From Streptomyces sp. NBC_00247 (GTDB lineage: Bacteria; Actinomycetota; Actinomycetes; Streptomycetales; Streptomycetaceae): a stretch of 64,000 bases of DNA. The stretch is from positions 1,612,001 through 1,676,000 of the forward strand of contig NZ_CP108093.1 of NCBI RefSeq assembly GCF_036188265.1. The letters run 5' to 3'. The notes under the pieces are model-generated. The model worked only from the letters and a program-made list of their open reading frames with translations, was not told where the DNA came from and searched no databases. The translations under genes were made by a program, and so were the position numbers. Below, in pieces: positions 38,646 through 47,058 of this stretch. Position 1 is the first letter of the stretch, and every line of letters starts with the position of its first letter.

Positions 38646-39128
38646 GTGACGTCTTCCCGCCGCCGGTCCCTCCGTCCGTCGTTCCTCGTGCCGTCCGCCG
38701 CCGCGCTCCTGCTGGCGGCGGGCTGCTCCGGCGACTCGCAGCCGTCGGTCGCGGTGCCCGCACCGTCCCGGGACGCGGCCGCTTACTGTTCGGCGCTGGA
38801 CAAGGTGCTGCCGAAGAGCGTGGCCGGGCTGGAACGCGGTGATCCCGCACCGGAGTCGGAGCTGACCGCCGGTTGGGGGGACGGGGCGATCGTACTTCGC
38901 TGCGGGGTTCCCCGGCCCGCCGCCATGGCGGACGCGGCTTCCAAGGGGATCGACGCGGACGGTGTGAACTGGCTGCTGGAGCAACGCGCCGACGCGGGGC
39001 CCCGGTTCACGACGACGTACCGCAAGGCGTACGTCGAGGTCACGTTGGGGACGCGGTTCGCCCACGACGCCAGCCCGCTCGCCGAGTTCGCGAAGCCGGT
39101 GCGCGACACGGTCCCCGACAGCCTCTGA
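38646..39128 (+). CDS. DUF3515 lipoprotein
   Basis: 160-residue protein with a lipoprotein signal (RRRSLRPSFLVPSAAALLLA followed by AGC lipobox, cysteine near residue 27). The mature part contains YCSALDKVLPKSVAGLER and GVNWLLEQRADAGPRFTTTY, as in DUF3515 proteins of actinobacteria, which have no assigned function. It is 20 bp after the Lrp-like gene, likely same transcript. Start GTG at 38646 after CTGGTCC; weak Shine-Dalgarno. Confidence 0.82.
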   Translation: MTSSRRRSLRPSFLVPSAAALLLAAGCSGDSQPSVAVPAPSRDAAAYCSALDKVLPKSVAGLERGDPAPESELTAGWGDGAIVLRCGVPRPAAMADAASKGIDADGVNWLLEQRADAGPRFTTTYRKAYVEVTLGTRFAHDASPLAEFAKPVRDTVPDSL

Positions 39129-39269
39129 GCCGGAGTCCCCGGCGGTCTCCCGGCCTCCCGGCCAAAGCCGCCCCGGCGGACCGCCGTCACCCGAACCGCC
39201 GTCACCCGAACCGCCTCCCCGCCGGCCGGTGGTGGCCGGAGGGGCGGGTACGGGGGTACGGGGTACGGG

Positions 39270-40445
39270 TCAGCGCAGGCCGGTGGACCGGGTCAGGGCC
39301 GCCTGGATCAGCCGGTCGACCAGCTCGGGGTAGTCGACGCCGCTCTCCTGCCACATCCTCGGGAACATCGAGATGGGCGTGAATCCGGGCAGGGTGTTGA
39401 TCTCGTTGATGACGAACTCGCCGTCGTCCGTGAGGAAGAAGTCGGCGCGCACCAGGCCCTCGCAGGAGACGGACTCGAAGGCGTCGACGGCGAGCCGCTG
39501 GACCTCCGCGGTCTGCTCCGGGGTGAGCGGGGCGGGCACCAGGGCGTCCGCCGAGTCGATGTACTTGGCCTCGAAGTCGTAGAAGTCGTGCGCGGTGACC
39601 GGCGGGATCTCCGCCGGCACGCTGGCACGCGGACCGTCCTCGAACTCCAGCACCCCGCACTCGATCTCGCGTCCGCTCAGCAGCGACTCGACGAGGAACT
39701 TCGGGTCGTGGCGGCGGGCCTCCTCGATCGCCGCTTCCAGGCCGCCGATCCCGTCGACCTTGCTGATGCCCACCGAGGAGCCGCCGCGCGCGGGCTTCAC
39801 GAAGAGCGGCCAGCCGTGCTCGCCGGCGAAGTCCACGATCCGCTTGCGGGCGGCGGAGGGGTCGTTCTCCCACTCGCGGGGGCGGACGACGAGGTAGGGG
39901 CCGACCGGGAGCCCGAAGGAGATGAAGACCCGCTTCATGTACTCCTTGTCCTGGCCGACGGCGGAGGCGAGGACGCCCGCGCCGACGTAGGGGACGCCGG
40001 AGAGTTCCAGGAGGCCCTGGAGGGTGCCGTCCTCGCCGTACGGGCCGTGCAGCACGGGGAAGACGACGTCCACCTCGCCGAGCTCCCGGGGCACCGACCC
40101 CGGTTCGTTGAGGACGACTTCACGGCTGCCCGGGTCCACGGAGAGAACCACGCCGCCCTTCTCCGACTCGGCGAGCGAGTCCACGTCCGGCACCTGCCGG
40201 TCGGTGATGGCCATGCGGGCCGGGTCGTCGCCGGTGAGGGCCCAGCGGCCGTCCTTGGTGATGCCGATCGGCAGGACGTCGTAGACCGTCCGGTCGATGG
40301 CCTTCAGGACGGCGCCGGCCGTGACGACCGAGATGCCGTGTTCGGAGCTGCGTCCGCCGAACACGACAGCCACGCGCGGCTTGCGGCGCTGCTGCTCAGG
40401 GCTCTTCGGACGCTCAGGGCTCTGGGGGAGGTTCTCGCTGCTCAT
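39270..40445 (-). CDS. ddl: D-alanine--D-alanine ligase
   Basis: ATP-grasp enzyme making the D-Ala-D-Ala dipeptide of peptidoglycan. 391 residues; RVAVVFGGRSSEHGISVVTA at the start, LPVFVKPARGGSSVGIS-like LFVKPARGGSSVGIS (ATP-grasp loop), and FFLTDDGEFVINEINTLPGF with the metal-binding Glu and Asn. The region determining D-Ala rather than D-Lac has no obvious vancomycin-resistance change, but I cannot be certain by eye. ATG at 40445. Confidence 0.95.
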   Translation of the reverse strand: MSSENLPQSPERPKSPEQQRRKPRVAVVFGGRSSEHGISVVTAGAVLKAIDRTVYDVLPIGITKDGRWALTGDDPARMAITDRQVPDVDSLAESEKGGVVLSVDPGSREVVLNEPGSVPRELGEVDVVFPVLHGPYGEDGTLQGLLELSGVPYVGAGVLASAVGQDKEYMKRVFISFGLPVGPYLVVRPREWENDPSAARKRIVDFAGEHGWPLFVKPARGGSSVGISKVDGIGGLEAAIEEARRHDPKFLVESLLSGREIECGVLEFEDGPRASVPAEIPPVTAHDFYDFEAKYIDSADALVPAPLTPEQTAEVQRLAVDAFESVSCEGLVRADFFLTDDGEFVINEINTLPGFTPISMFPRMWQESGVDYPELVDRLIQAALTRSTGLR

Positions 40446-40480
40446 ATCGCGATGAGCGTACCTGCTGGTACCGGAAGGAG

Positions 40481-41491
40481 TCAGCGCCGCTCGGGCTTGG
40501 CGCTCCGCGACATCAGCTCCTTGACCGCGACGGCGGGCGGCTTGCCCTCGTGGACGATCCCGACGACGGTCTCGGTGATCGGCATGTCGACTCCGTGCCG
40601 GCGCGCCAGATCGAGTACCGACTCGCAGGACTTGACGCCCTCCGCGGTCTGGCTGGTGGCGGCGACGGCCTCCTGGAGCGTCATGCCCCGGCCGAGGTTG
40701 GTACCGAAGGTGTGGTTGCGCGAGAGCGGCGAGGAGCAGGTCGCGACCAGGTCGCCGAGGCCCGCGAGACCGGAGAACGTCAACGGGTCCGCGCCCATGG
40801 CGAGACCCAGCCGGGTGGTCTCGGCGAGTCCGCGGGTGATGAGCGAGCCCTTGGCGTTGTCGCCGAGTCCCATGCCGTCGGCGATGCCGACCGCCAGGCC
40901 GATGACGTTCTTGACGGCGCCGCCGAGTTCGCAGCCGACGACGTCGGTGTTGGTGTACGGGCGGAAGTAGGGGGTGTGGCAGGCGGCCTGGAGCCGTTGG
41001 GCCACCGATTCGTCCCGGCAGGCCACGACGGCCGCCGCGGGACGTCGTGCGGCGATCTCGCCGGCGAGGTTGGGGCCGGTGACGACGGCGACGCGGTCGG
41101 CGGAGACCTTCGTCACGTCCGCGATCACCTCGCTCATCAGCTTGGCGGTGCCGAGTTCGACGCCCTTCATCAGGGAGACGAGGACGGTGTCCTGTTCCAG
41201 GTGCGGGGCCCAGTCGGCGAGGTTGGCGCGCAGCGTCTGGGAGGGCACCACCAGCACCGCGAACTCGGCGCCGCGCAGCGCCTCGGCGGGGTCGGTGGTG
41301 GCGCGGACCGACTTGGGGAGTTCGGCGCCGGGGAGGTAGCCGGGGTTGGTCCGGGTGGTGTTGATGCTCTCGGCGACCTCGGCACGACGGGCCCAGACGG
41401 TGACGTCGCAGCCGGCGTCGCCCAGGATCACGGCGAAGGCCGTGCCCCAGGAGCCCGCCCCGAAGACGGCCACTTTGCGCGGGTTGGTCAC
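40481..41491 (-). CDS. gpsA: Glycerol-3-phosphate dehydrogenase [NAD(P)+]
   Basis: Supplies sn-glycerol-3-phosphate for phospholipids. 336 residues; N-terminal Rossmann motif VAVFGAGSWGTAFAVILGDA, central TGPNLAGEIAA, catalytic lysine region GAVKNVIGLAVGIADGMGLG, then FSGLAGLGDLVATCSSPLSRN. The GTG start overlaps the plsC stop (GTGA), coupling it to the acyltransferase that uses the pathway product downstream. Confidence 0.96.
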   Translation of the reverse strand: MTNPRKVAVFGAGSWGTAFAVILGDAGCDVTVWARRAEVAESINTTRTNPGYLPGAELPKSVRATTDPAEALRGAEFAVLVVPSQTLRANLADWAPHLEQDTVLVSLMKGVELGTAKLMSEVIADVTKVSADRVAVVTGPNLAGEIAARRPAAAVVACRDESVAQRLQAACHTPYFRPYTNTDVVGCELGGAVKNVIGLAVGIADGMGLGDNAKGSLITRGLAETTRLGLAMGADPLTFSGLAGLGDLVATCSSPLSRNHTFGTNLGRGMTLQEAVAATSQTAEGVKSCESVLDLARRHGVDMPITETVVGIVHEGKPPAVAVKELMSRSAKPERR

Positions 41492-42240
41492 TGGGAGCCC
41501 TTCTCTTCGGCCTCGCGCCGCTGGTTCGCGCGGGCCTTGCGGTGGTCGTAGGGCTCGGCGGGAGCCTTCTCGCCGCGCACGATCGCCAGTTGCTCGGTGA
41601 TCGCGGCCATGATGACCTCGGTGACCTCGCGCAGCACCTCGGGCGTCGGCTCGGAGTCGTAGAAGCGGCTGAGGTCGACGGGCGGACCGGCCTGCACCTG
41701 GAGGGTCTTCCGGGGGAAGAACCGGTACTTGTTCTCCTTGGCGTACGGCGGCATCGCGAGGTTCGCGCCCCACTGGGCGACCGGGATGACGGGCGCCCGG
41801 GTCATCAGCGCGACGCGGGCGGCGCCGGTCTTGCCGTTCATCGGCCACATGCCGGGGTCGCGGGTGAGGGTGCCCTCGGGGTAGAAGGCGACGCACTCGC
41901 CGTCCTCGATCGCGGCCACGGCGGCGCGGAACGCGTTCAGCGCGTCGGTCGTCTCGCGGTAGACGGGGATCTGGCCGGTGCCGCGCAGCATCATCCCGAC
42001 GAACGGGGCCCGGAAGAGGGCGGCCTTCGCCAGGAACCTCGGCACCCGGCCGGTGTTGTACTGGAAGTGCCCGTACGAGAGCGGGTCCACGTAGGAGTTG
42101 TGGTTCACGGCCGTGATGAATCCGCCGTCGGCCGGAATGTGCTCCATTCCCCGCCAGTCACGCTTGAAGAGAACCACCAGTGGCGGCTTGGCGATGACCG
42201 CCGCCAGGCGGTACCAGAAGCCGATTCTGCGGCGGGACAC
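41488..42240 (-). CDS. plsC: 1-acyl-sn-glycerol-3-phosphate acyltransferase
   Basis: Phospholipid acyltransferase of 250 residues. Motif I NHNSYVDP (H-x4-D), motif II GQIPVYRET, motif III FYPEGTLTRDP, motif IV VIPVAQWGA. A basic C-terminal tail follows. GTG at 42240 with AGAGGTG about 5 nt upstream; a second GTG 9 nt upstream in frame is possible. Operon plsC-gpsA; ddl follows closely. Confidence 0.92.
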   Translation of the reverse strand: MSRRRIGFWYRLAAVIAKPPLVVLFKRDWRGMEHIPADGGFITAVNHNSYVDPLSYGHFQYNTGRVPRFLAKAALFRAPFVGMMLRGTGQIPVYRETTDALNAFRAAVAAIEDGECVAFYPEGTLTRDPGMWPMNGKTGAARVALMTRAPVIPVAQWGANLAMPPYAKENKYRFFPRKTLQVQAGPPVDLSRFYDSEPTPEVLREVTEVIMAAITEQLAIVRGEKAPAEPYDHRKARANQRREAEEKGSQ

Positions 42241-42391
42241 TCGGACACCTCTCACTCGGGATTCTCTCGGACCTGACCTGCTGATCAGCCACGGACGGTC
42301 ATGTCCCGCCCCAGGCCCCTGCTCTGTCGAGAACACCGTACGCCCCGCTCCCCGGACCGGACCTGCAGGCTGTCGCACCCGACGGGCGAGA

Positions 42392-43150
42392 ATGGGGCCG
42401 ACGTTCACGAAGGGGGAGATCGCCACGAACACCGACCCGTCCCGCCGCTGGTCCCTGGTCGTCCCGCTGAAGCCCTTGGCGTACGCCAAGAGCAGGCTGC
42501 GGGACGCCCTGGGCGAGGGACTGCGGCCCCGACTCGCCCTGGCCTTCGCCGAGGACACGGTCGCCGCGGCGCTCTCCTGTCCGGACGTACGGGATGTGGT
42601 GGTCGTCACGGACGACACGGTGGCGGCGGTCTCCCTGGCGGCGCTGGGGGCCCGTGTGGCACCCGACGCCCCGGCCGCCGGTCTCAACGCCGCGCTCGCG
42701 TACGGCGCGGGCCTGGTGCGCGCGGCGCGGCCGTCCGCTCCGGTCGCGGCCCTCAACGCGGATCTCCCCGCACTGCGCCCCTCGGAATTGTCGCGGGTCC
42801 TCGAATTCTCTTCCGGATTTCCCCGGACATTCCTTTCGGACGCCGCTGGAATCGGCACGACATTTCTCTCGGCGGCCCCCGGAGTGGAATTGCGGCCCGC
42901 TTTCGGCGGCCCGTCGCGCGGGCGTCATCTCGCCTCGGGCGCGCGGGAGGTGCCGACCTCGGGAGTGGATTCGGTCCGGCGGGACGTGGACACCGGGGAC
43001 GATCTGCGGGTGGCACTGGCCCTGGGCGTGGGTCCGCGTACGGCGGAACTGCGGGACGCCGTACGGCTGAGAACCCCCGAAGTGGCCTTCGACCGGACGG
43101 CGGACGCGGTCCGGTGCGTACGGCTCCGGGGCGGCGGGACCTCGTCGTGA
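42392..43150 (+). CDS. cofC: 2-phospho-L-lactate (PEP) guanylyltransferase of F420 synthesis
   Basis: CofC/FbiD transfers GMP to 2-phospholactate or phosphoenolpyruvate, the first committed step to coenzyme F420. The product shows WSLVVPLKPLAYAKSRLRDA, VVVVTDDTVAAVSL, ALNADLPALRPSEL, FLSDAAGIGTTFLSA and the C-terminal SVRRDVDTGDDLRVALALGV, all characteristic of CofC. Start is uncertain: ATG at 42392 has no Shine-Dalgarno, whereas AAGGGGGAG sits inside the frame with ACG at 42425 6 nt beyond it. Confidence 0.85.
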   Translation: MGPTFTKGEIATNTDPSRRWSLVVPLKPLAYAKSRLRDALGEGLRPRLALAFAEDTVAAALSCPDVRDVVVVTDDTVAAVSLAALGARVAPDAPAAGLNAALAYGAGLVRAARPSAPVAALNADLPALRPSELSRVLEFSSGFPRTFLSDAAGIGTTFLSAAPGVELRPAFGGPSRGRHLASGAREVPTSGVDSVRRDVDTGDDLRVALALGVGPRTAELRDAVRLRTPEVAFDRTADAVRCVRLRGGGTSS

Positions 43151-43283
43151 GCGGGGCCACCGGGGAAGTCCGGTGCCCGGGGCGGACCCCGCCGGGTTTC
43201 CCGGGCGCCGCGCCGGCGCGGACGGGTACGCGCCGGGGCCCGGGGCGCTCCCGCGGTCCGCGGGCCCCGCTCCCACCGGGCGA

Positions 43284-43289
43284 TAGGCT
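43284..43289 (+). promoter_or_regulatory. -10 box of leaderless small gene
   Basis: TAGGCT (TAnnnT form) ends 7 nt before the ATG at 43297, the geometry of a leaderless transcript in actinobacteria. Confidence 0.5.
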
Positions 43290-43296
43290 GCGGCCC

Positions 43297-43500
43297 ATGC
43301 AGGCGACCGCGTACACGTACGACTCCGAGACCCGCAGCGGCAGTGTGCTGCTCGACGACGGCACCCCGGTGGACTTCGGCTCCGCCGCCTTCGACGCGGG
43401 CGGCCTGCGGCTGCTCCGCCCCGGCCAGCGGGTGCGGATCGAGGGTTCGGGCGAGGGCGCCTCGCTCCGGATCGACCTGGTGACCCTGCAGACCTTCTGA
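43297..43500 (+). CDS. Small acidic beta-rich protein, cold-shock-like size
   Basis: 67 residues: MQATAYTYDSETRSGSVLLD, DGTPVDFGSAAFDAGGLRLL, then RPGQRVRIEGSGEG. The pattern of short strands, with RPGQRVR and LVTLQTF near the end, resembles a small OB/cold-shock-like fold lacking the aromatic RNP motifs, so nucleic-acid binding is not assured. Apparently leaderless (no Shine-Dalgarno, TAGGCT at -13 to -8). Conserved near hupS in Streptomyces as I recall. Function unknown. Confidence 0.75.
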   Translation: MQATAYTYDSETRSGSVLLDDGTPVDFGSAAFDAGGLRLLRPGQRVRIEGSGEGASLRIDLVTLQTF

Positions 43501-43502
43501 GC

Positions 43503-43603
43503 GGGACCCGTCAGGCGTTCCGAGCGGGGCCGTCAGATCTTTGAGCGCGGCCCGCCAGGCCTTTGGGCGGGGCCGTCAGGCCTTTGGGCGCGGCCCGTTC
43601 GGC
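43503..43603. repeat. Imperfect ~22-bp tandem repeats
   Basis: Four to five copies of a unit like GGGCCGTCAGGCCTTTGGGC run head-to-tail right after the small gene, alternating GGGGCC and GCGGCCC starts. They are non-coding and each copy is partly self-complementary (GGCCT/AGGCC). Confidence 0.7.
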
Positions 43604-43651
43604 CACGACGGCCGGGGGTCCGCCGGGCACCGCCCGGCCCGGACAGCCCGC

Positions 43652-43681
43652 GGGCCGGGCTCCCCGAGGGGAACCCGGCCC
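43652..43681 (-). terminator. hupS terminator hairpin
   Basis: GGGCCGGG pairs with CCCGGCCC, continuing after one mismatch with TCCCC/GGGGA. It lies 35 nt after the hupS stop. Confidence 0.55.
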
Positions 43682-43715
43682 GGCGCGTCGTGCGAGAGCG
43701 AGCGGGTGCTCGGTC

Positions 43716-44369
43716 TCACTTCTTGCGAGCGGTGGCCTTCTTGGCCGTGGTGGTGCGCGCCGTGGTCTTCTTGGCGGGCGCCTTCTTGGCCGTGGCCTTC
43801 TTGGCCGGGGCCGTCTTCTTCGCGACGGCGGCGGTCTTCTTCGCCGGCGTGGCCGCCTTCTTCGCGGCCGCCGTGGTCTTCTTCGCCGCGGTGGCGGTGG
43901 TCGCCTTCTTGGCGGGCGTGGCGGTGGTCTTCTTCGCCGTGGTCGTGGCGGCGGCGGTGGTCTTCCGCGCCGTCGCGGCCTTGCGGGCGGTGGCCTTCTT
44001 GGCCGCGGCCTTGGTGGTCGTACGGGTGGAAGCACCGCCCGAGAGGCTGCCCTTGGGGGCCTTCTTGACGGCCACGTCGTTCTTGGGGAGCTTCTTGGAG
44101 CCGCTCACCAGGTCCTTGAAGCCCTGACCCGCGCGGAAGCGGGGCACCGAGGTCTTCTTGACCCGGACGCGCTCGCCGGTCTGCGGGTTGCGGGCGTACC
44201 GCGCCGGGCGGTCGACCTTCTCGAACGAACCGAAGCCGGTGACCGAGACACGGTCTCCGGCCACGACCGCGCGGACGATCGCGTCCAGTACCGCGTCCAC
44301 CGCGTCCGCGGCCTGCTGGCGGCCGCCGACCTTCTCGGCGATCGCTTCTACGAGCTGTGCCTTGTTCAC
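43716..44369 (-). CDS. hupS: Histone-like nucleoid protein HupS (HU with lysine-rich tail)
   Basis: DNA-binding HU-family protein of 217 residues. The first 95 residues are a full HU domain (NKAQLVEAIAEKVGGRQQAA; VTGFGSFEKVDRPARYARNP with the DNA-wrapping arm). The remaining 120 residues are a lysine/alanine/threonine-rich tail with PAKK and TAKK repeats resembling histone H1. In S. coelicolor HupS (SCO5556) acts in spore nucleoid compaction. GTG at 44369 with GGGGAAG upstream. Confidence 0.95.
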   Translation of the reverse strand: MNKAQLVEAIAEKVGGRQQAADAVDAVLDAIVRAVVAGDRVSVTGFGSFEKVDRPARYARNPQTGERVRVKKTSVPRFRAGQGFKDLVSGSKKLPKNDVAVKKAPKGSLSGGASTRTTTKAAAKKATARKAATARKTTAAATTTAKKTTATPAKKATTATAAKKTTAAAKKAATPAKKTAAVAKKTAPAKKATAKKAPAKKTTARTTTAKKATARKK

Positions 44370-44420
44370 GTCTTCCCCTTCGGAGACATTGCCTGAACGA
44401 AAGTGTTCAAGCGTTTTCGC

Positions 44421-44449
44421 ACGTTAGGCAGATATATACCGCAAATCAA
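44421..44449 (-). promoter_or_regulatory. hupS promoter
   Basis: On the minus strand TTGATT, 17 nt, TAACGT, in an AT-rich patch. It would give a leader of about 45 nt. Good fit to the vegetative consensus. Confidence 0.6.
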
Positions 44450-44512
44450 ACACGAAACGGGCTAATCACCCTAGTGCCGCAACGAAGTCGACTGATGCGG
44501 ACTTCCGCGGAG

Positions 44513-44740
44513 TCAGTCACCTTCGGGGAATCGGTCCTCATCGAGGTCCTTCATCAACCGGTCCAGGCGCCTTGCCGCGCCTGAGAGATCGTGCTTCGCC
44601 GTGGCCGTGACGGCCAACAGCTTCCGGGACAGCGTCATCCGTACGCCCTCCGGGACTTGCAGTGCGCGCACCCTTCCGTGCGCTTCCTTCAATTGGTCGG
44701 CGACTTGGCCATAGAGCTTGAGTTGGTTGTCGCCTTCCAT
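44513..44740 (-). CDS. Small helical protein, conserved hypothetical
   Basis: 75 residues, nearly all helix: MEGDNQLKLYGQVADQLKEA, GRVRALQVPEGVRMTLSRKL, then an acidic end. No recognised motif. CACAAT lies 6 nt before the ATG, so it may be leaderless. Found next to hupS and leuCD in Streptomyces as I recall. Function unknown. Confidence 0.7.
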   Translation of the reverse strand: MEGDNQLKLYGQVADQLKEAHGRVRALQVPEGVRMTLSRKLLAVTATAKHDLSGAARRLDRLMKDLDEDRFPEGD

Positions 44741-44793
44741 GCACCGATTGTGCCATCTGAGGCGAGTTGTCGCCCGACAGGGTCTCAACAAGC

Positions 44794-44829
44794 GACTGCG
44801 CCCCCTACCCGAAGGCAGGGGGCGCAGTC
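44794..44829 (-). terminator. leuCD terminator
   Basis: GACTGCGCCCCCT (44794-44806) pairs perfectly with 44817-44829, loop of 10 nt, 14 nt after leuD. Confidence 0.7.
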
Positions 44830-44843
44830 CGGAAAAGCGCTGC

Positions 44844-45437
44844 TCAGACCTCAATTGTACGCGGCTTGAAGGTCGGCCTTGCCACCTCATATGCCGCGAT
44901 GTCCGCTTCGTTCTGAAGGGTGAGGCTGATGTCGTCCAGCCCGTTCAGCAGCCGCCAGCGGGCGTTCTCGTCGAGCTCGAAGCCGGCCTCGATGCCCTGG
45001 GCCCGCACCTGGCGCGCCTCCAGGTCGACGGTGACCTCGGCCGCGGGGTCGGCCTCGGTCAGCTCCCACAGCGCGTCCACGACCTCCTGGTCGAGAACCA
45101 CGGTCAACAGGCCGTTCTTCAGCGAGTTGCCGCGGAAGATGTCCGCGAACCGGGCCGAGATCACGGTCTTGAAGCCGTAGTTCTGCAGGGCCCAGACGGC
45201 GTGCTCGCGGGAGGAACCGGTACCGAAGTCGGGGCCGGCCACCAGGACCGAGGCACCGCTGCGCTCCGGGCGGTTGAGGATGAAGTTCTCGTCCTTGCGC
45301 CAGGCTTCGAAGAGACCGTCCTCGAACCCGTCGCGGGTGACCTTCTTCAGCCAGTGGGCGGGGATGATCTGGTCGGTGTCGACGTTGCTGCGGCGCAGCG
45401 GGACGGCCCGGCCGGTGTGCGTGGTGAAAGCTTCCAT
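44844..45437 (-). CDS. leuD: 3-isopropylmalate dehydratase small subunit
   Basis: Partner of LeuC that closes the active site. 197 residues: [40 protein letters not shown] (the swivel-domain signature) and [16 protein letters not shown]. Starts 5 bp after leuC. Confidence 0.96.
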   Translation of the reverse strand: MEAFTTHTGRAVPLRRSNVDTDQIIPAHWLKKVTRDGFEDGLFEAWRKDENFILNRPERSGASVLVAGPDFGTGSSREHAVWALQNYGFKTVISARFADIFRGNSLKNGLLTVVLDQEVVDALWELTEADPAAEVTVDLEARQVRAQGIEAGFELDENARWRLLNGLDDISLTLQNEADIAAYEVARPTFKPRTIEV

Positions 45438-45442
45438 GGTTC

Positions 45443-46867
45443 TCAGACTCCGGCGGGGGTGCGGTCGTCGGACAGGTCGGCGGGCGAGGCCAGGTGGCCG
45501 AGCACCGCGGTGGCGGCGGCGACCTGCGGGGAGACCAGGTGCGTCCGGCCGCCCTTGCCCTGCCGGCCCTCGAAGTTGCGGTTCGAGGTGGACGCGGAGC
45601 GCTCACCGGGCGCCAGCTGGTCCGGGTTCATGCCGAGGCACATCGAGCAGCCCGCGTGGCGCCATTCGGCACCGGCTGCGGTGAAGACCTTGTCCAGGCC
45701 CTCGGAGACCGCCTGCAGGGCGACGCGGACCGAGCCGGGGACGACCAGCATCCGTACGCCGTCGGCGACTTTGCGGCCCTCCAGGATCGCCGCGGCGTTG
45801 CGCAGGTCCTCGATACGGCCATTGGTGCAGGAACCGACGAAGACGGTGTCCACGCCGATGTCGCGGAGCGGCTGCCCGGCGGTCAACCCCATGTACTCCA
45901 GGGCCTTTTCGGCGGCGAGGCGCTCCGAAGCGTCCTCGTACGAAGCGGGGTCGGGGACGTTGGCGGAGAGCGGAGCGCCCTGGCCCGGGTTGGTGCCCCA
46001 CGTGACGAACGGAGCGAGCGCGGCGGCCTCGATGACCACCTCGGCGTCGAAGACGGCGTCGTCGTCGGTGCGCAGGGTCTTCCAGTACGCGACGGCGGCG
46101 TCCCAGTCCTCGCCCTTGGGGGCGTGGGCACGGCCTTCGAGATAGGCGAAGGTGGTCTCGTCCGGGGCGATCATGCCCGCGCGGGCGCCGGCCTCGATCG
46201 ACATGTTGCAGATGGTCATCCGCGCTTCCATCGAGAGCTTCTCGATGGCGGAGCCGCGGTATTCGAGGATGTAGCCCTGGCCGCCGCCGGTGCCGATCCG
46301 GGCGATGACCGCCAGGATGAGGTCCTTGGCCGTGACGTCCTCGGGGAGGTCCCCGTCGACGGTGATGGCCATCGTCTTCGGGCGGGCCAACGGCAGCGTC
46401 TGGGTGGCCAGCACGTGCTCGACCTGGCTGGTGCCGATGCCGAACGCCAGTCCGCCGAAGGCTCCGTGGGTGGAGGTGTGGGAGTCGCCGCAGACGACGG
46501 TCATGCCCGGCTGGGTGAGGCCCAGCTGGGGCCCGACGACGTGCACGACGCCCTGCTCGACGTCGCCGAGCGGGTGCAGGCGGACGCCGAACTCCGCGCA
46601 GTTCTTGCGCAGGGTCTCCAGCTGGGCGCGGGACACCGGATCGGCGATCGGCTTGTCGATGTCGAGGGTCGGGGTGTTGTGATCCTCGGTGGCGATGGTG
46701 AGGTCGAGGCGCCGCACCGGGCGTCCGGCCTGCCGCAGACCGTCGAAGGCCTGCGGGCTGGTCACCTCGTGCAGCAGGTGCAGATCGATGTAGAGGAGGT
46801 CGGGCTCGCCCTCTGCGCGCCGGACGACGTGGTCGTCCCAGACCTTCTCCGCGAGTGTCCTACCCAT
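45443..46867 (-). CDS. leuC: 3-isopropylmalate dehydratase large subunit
   Basis: Aconitase-family [4Fe-4S] enzyme isomerising 2- to 3-isopropylmalate in leucine synthesis. 474 residues; [40 protein letters not shown], and cysteine ligands in [14 protein letters not shown] and the later [10 protein letters not shown] (CxxC). Promoter and NdgR-like operator lie in the divergent gap to ndgR. Confidence 0.97.
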   Translation of the reverse strand: MGRTLAEKVWDDHVVRRAEGEPDLLYIDLHLLHEVTSPQAFDGLRQAGRPVRRLDLTIATEDHNTPTLDIDKPIADPVSRAQLETLRKNCAEFGVRLHPLGDVEQGVVHVVGPQLGLTQPGMTVVCGDSHTSTHGAFGGLAFGIGTSQVEHVLATQTLPLARPKTMAITVDGDLPEDVTAKDLILAVIARIGTGGGQGYILEYRGSAIEKLSMEARMTICNMSIEAGARAGMIAPDETTFAYLEGRAHAPKGEDWDAAVAYWKTLRTDDDAVFDAEVVIEAAALAPFVTWGTNPGQGAPLSANVPDPASYEDASERLAAEKALEYMGLTAGQPLRDIGVDTVFVGSCTNGRIEDLRNAAAILEGRKVADGVRMLVVPGSVRVALQAVSEGLDKVFTAAGAEWRHAGCSMCLGMNPDQLAPGERSASTSNRNFEGRQGKGGRTHLVSPQVAAATAVLGHLASPADLSDDRTPAGV

Positions 46868-46975
46868 CGCTTTCCCTCCGACCGGCGCCTTCGCCGGCCC
46901 AACTAGAGATTCGGTGCGCCACCGTCCCGGTCCCGTGCGGGACGGCTCCCCCGAGCGGGGCGGCGACCGCGGGCC

Positions 46976-47004
46976 GTTGTACGGCCGCTGGTACAGGTTC
47001 GCAA
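46976..47004 (-). promoter_or_regulatory. Candidate leuCD promoter
   Basis: On the minus strand TTGCGA, 17 nt, TACAAC; leader about 100 nt. The palindrome at 47026-47046 lies 22 bp upstream of its -35, a position suited to activation by NdgR. Confidence 0.5.
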
Positions 47005-47023
47005 CTTCCGGGGAAAATTGAAC

Positions 47024-47052
47024 TTGCGTTTCACAGAGTGAGACGCGAATAT
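47024..47052 (+). promoter_or_regulatory. ndgR promoter overlapped by 21-bp palindromic operator
   Basis: TTGCGT, 17 nt, GAATAT, then 6 nt to the ATG (leaderless form). GCGTTTCAC-AGA-GTGAGACGC at 47026-47046 is a palindrome with one mismatch covering the -35 and most of the spacer. It fits an IclR-type operator; autoregulation of ndgR is inferred. Confidence 0.6.
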
Positions 47053-47058
47053 CGTCGT

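Noticed and set aside
39129-39269. Short direct repeats (ACCGCCGTCACCCGA) between the DUF3515 gene and ddl
   Set aside because: Only two and a half 15-bp copies; common in high-GC spacer DNA and not informative alone.
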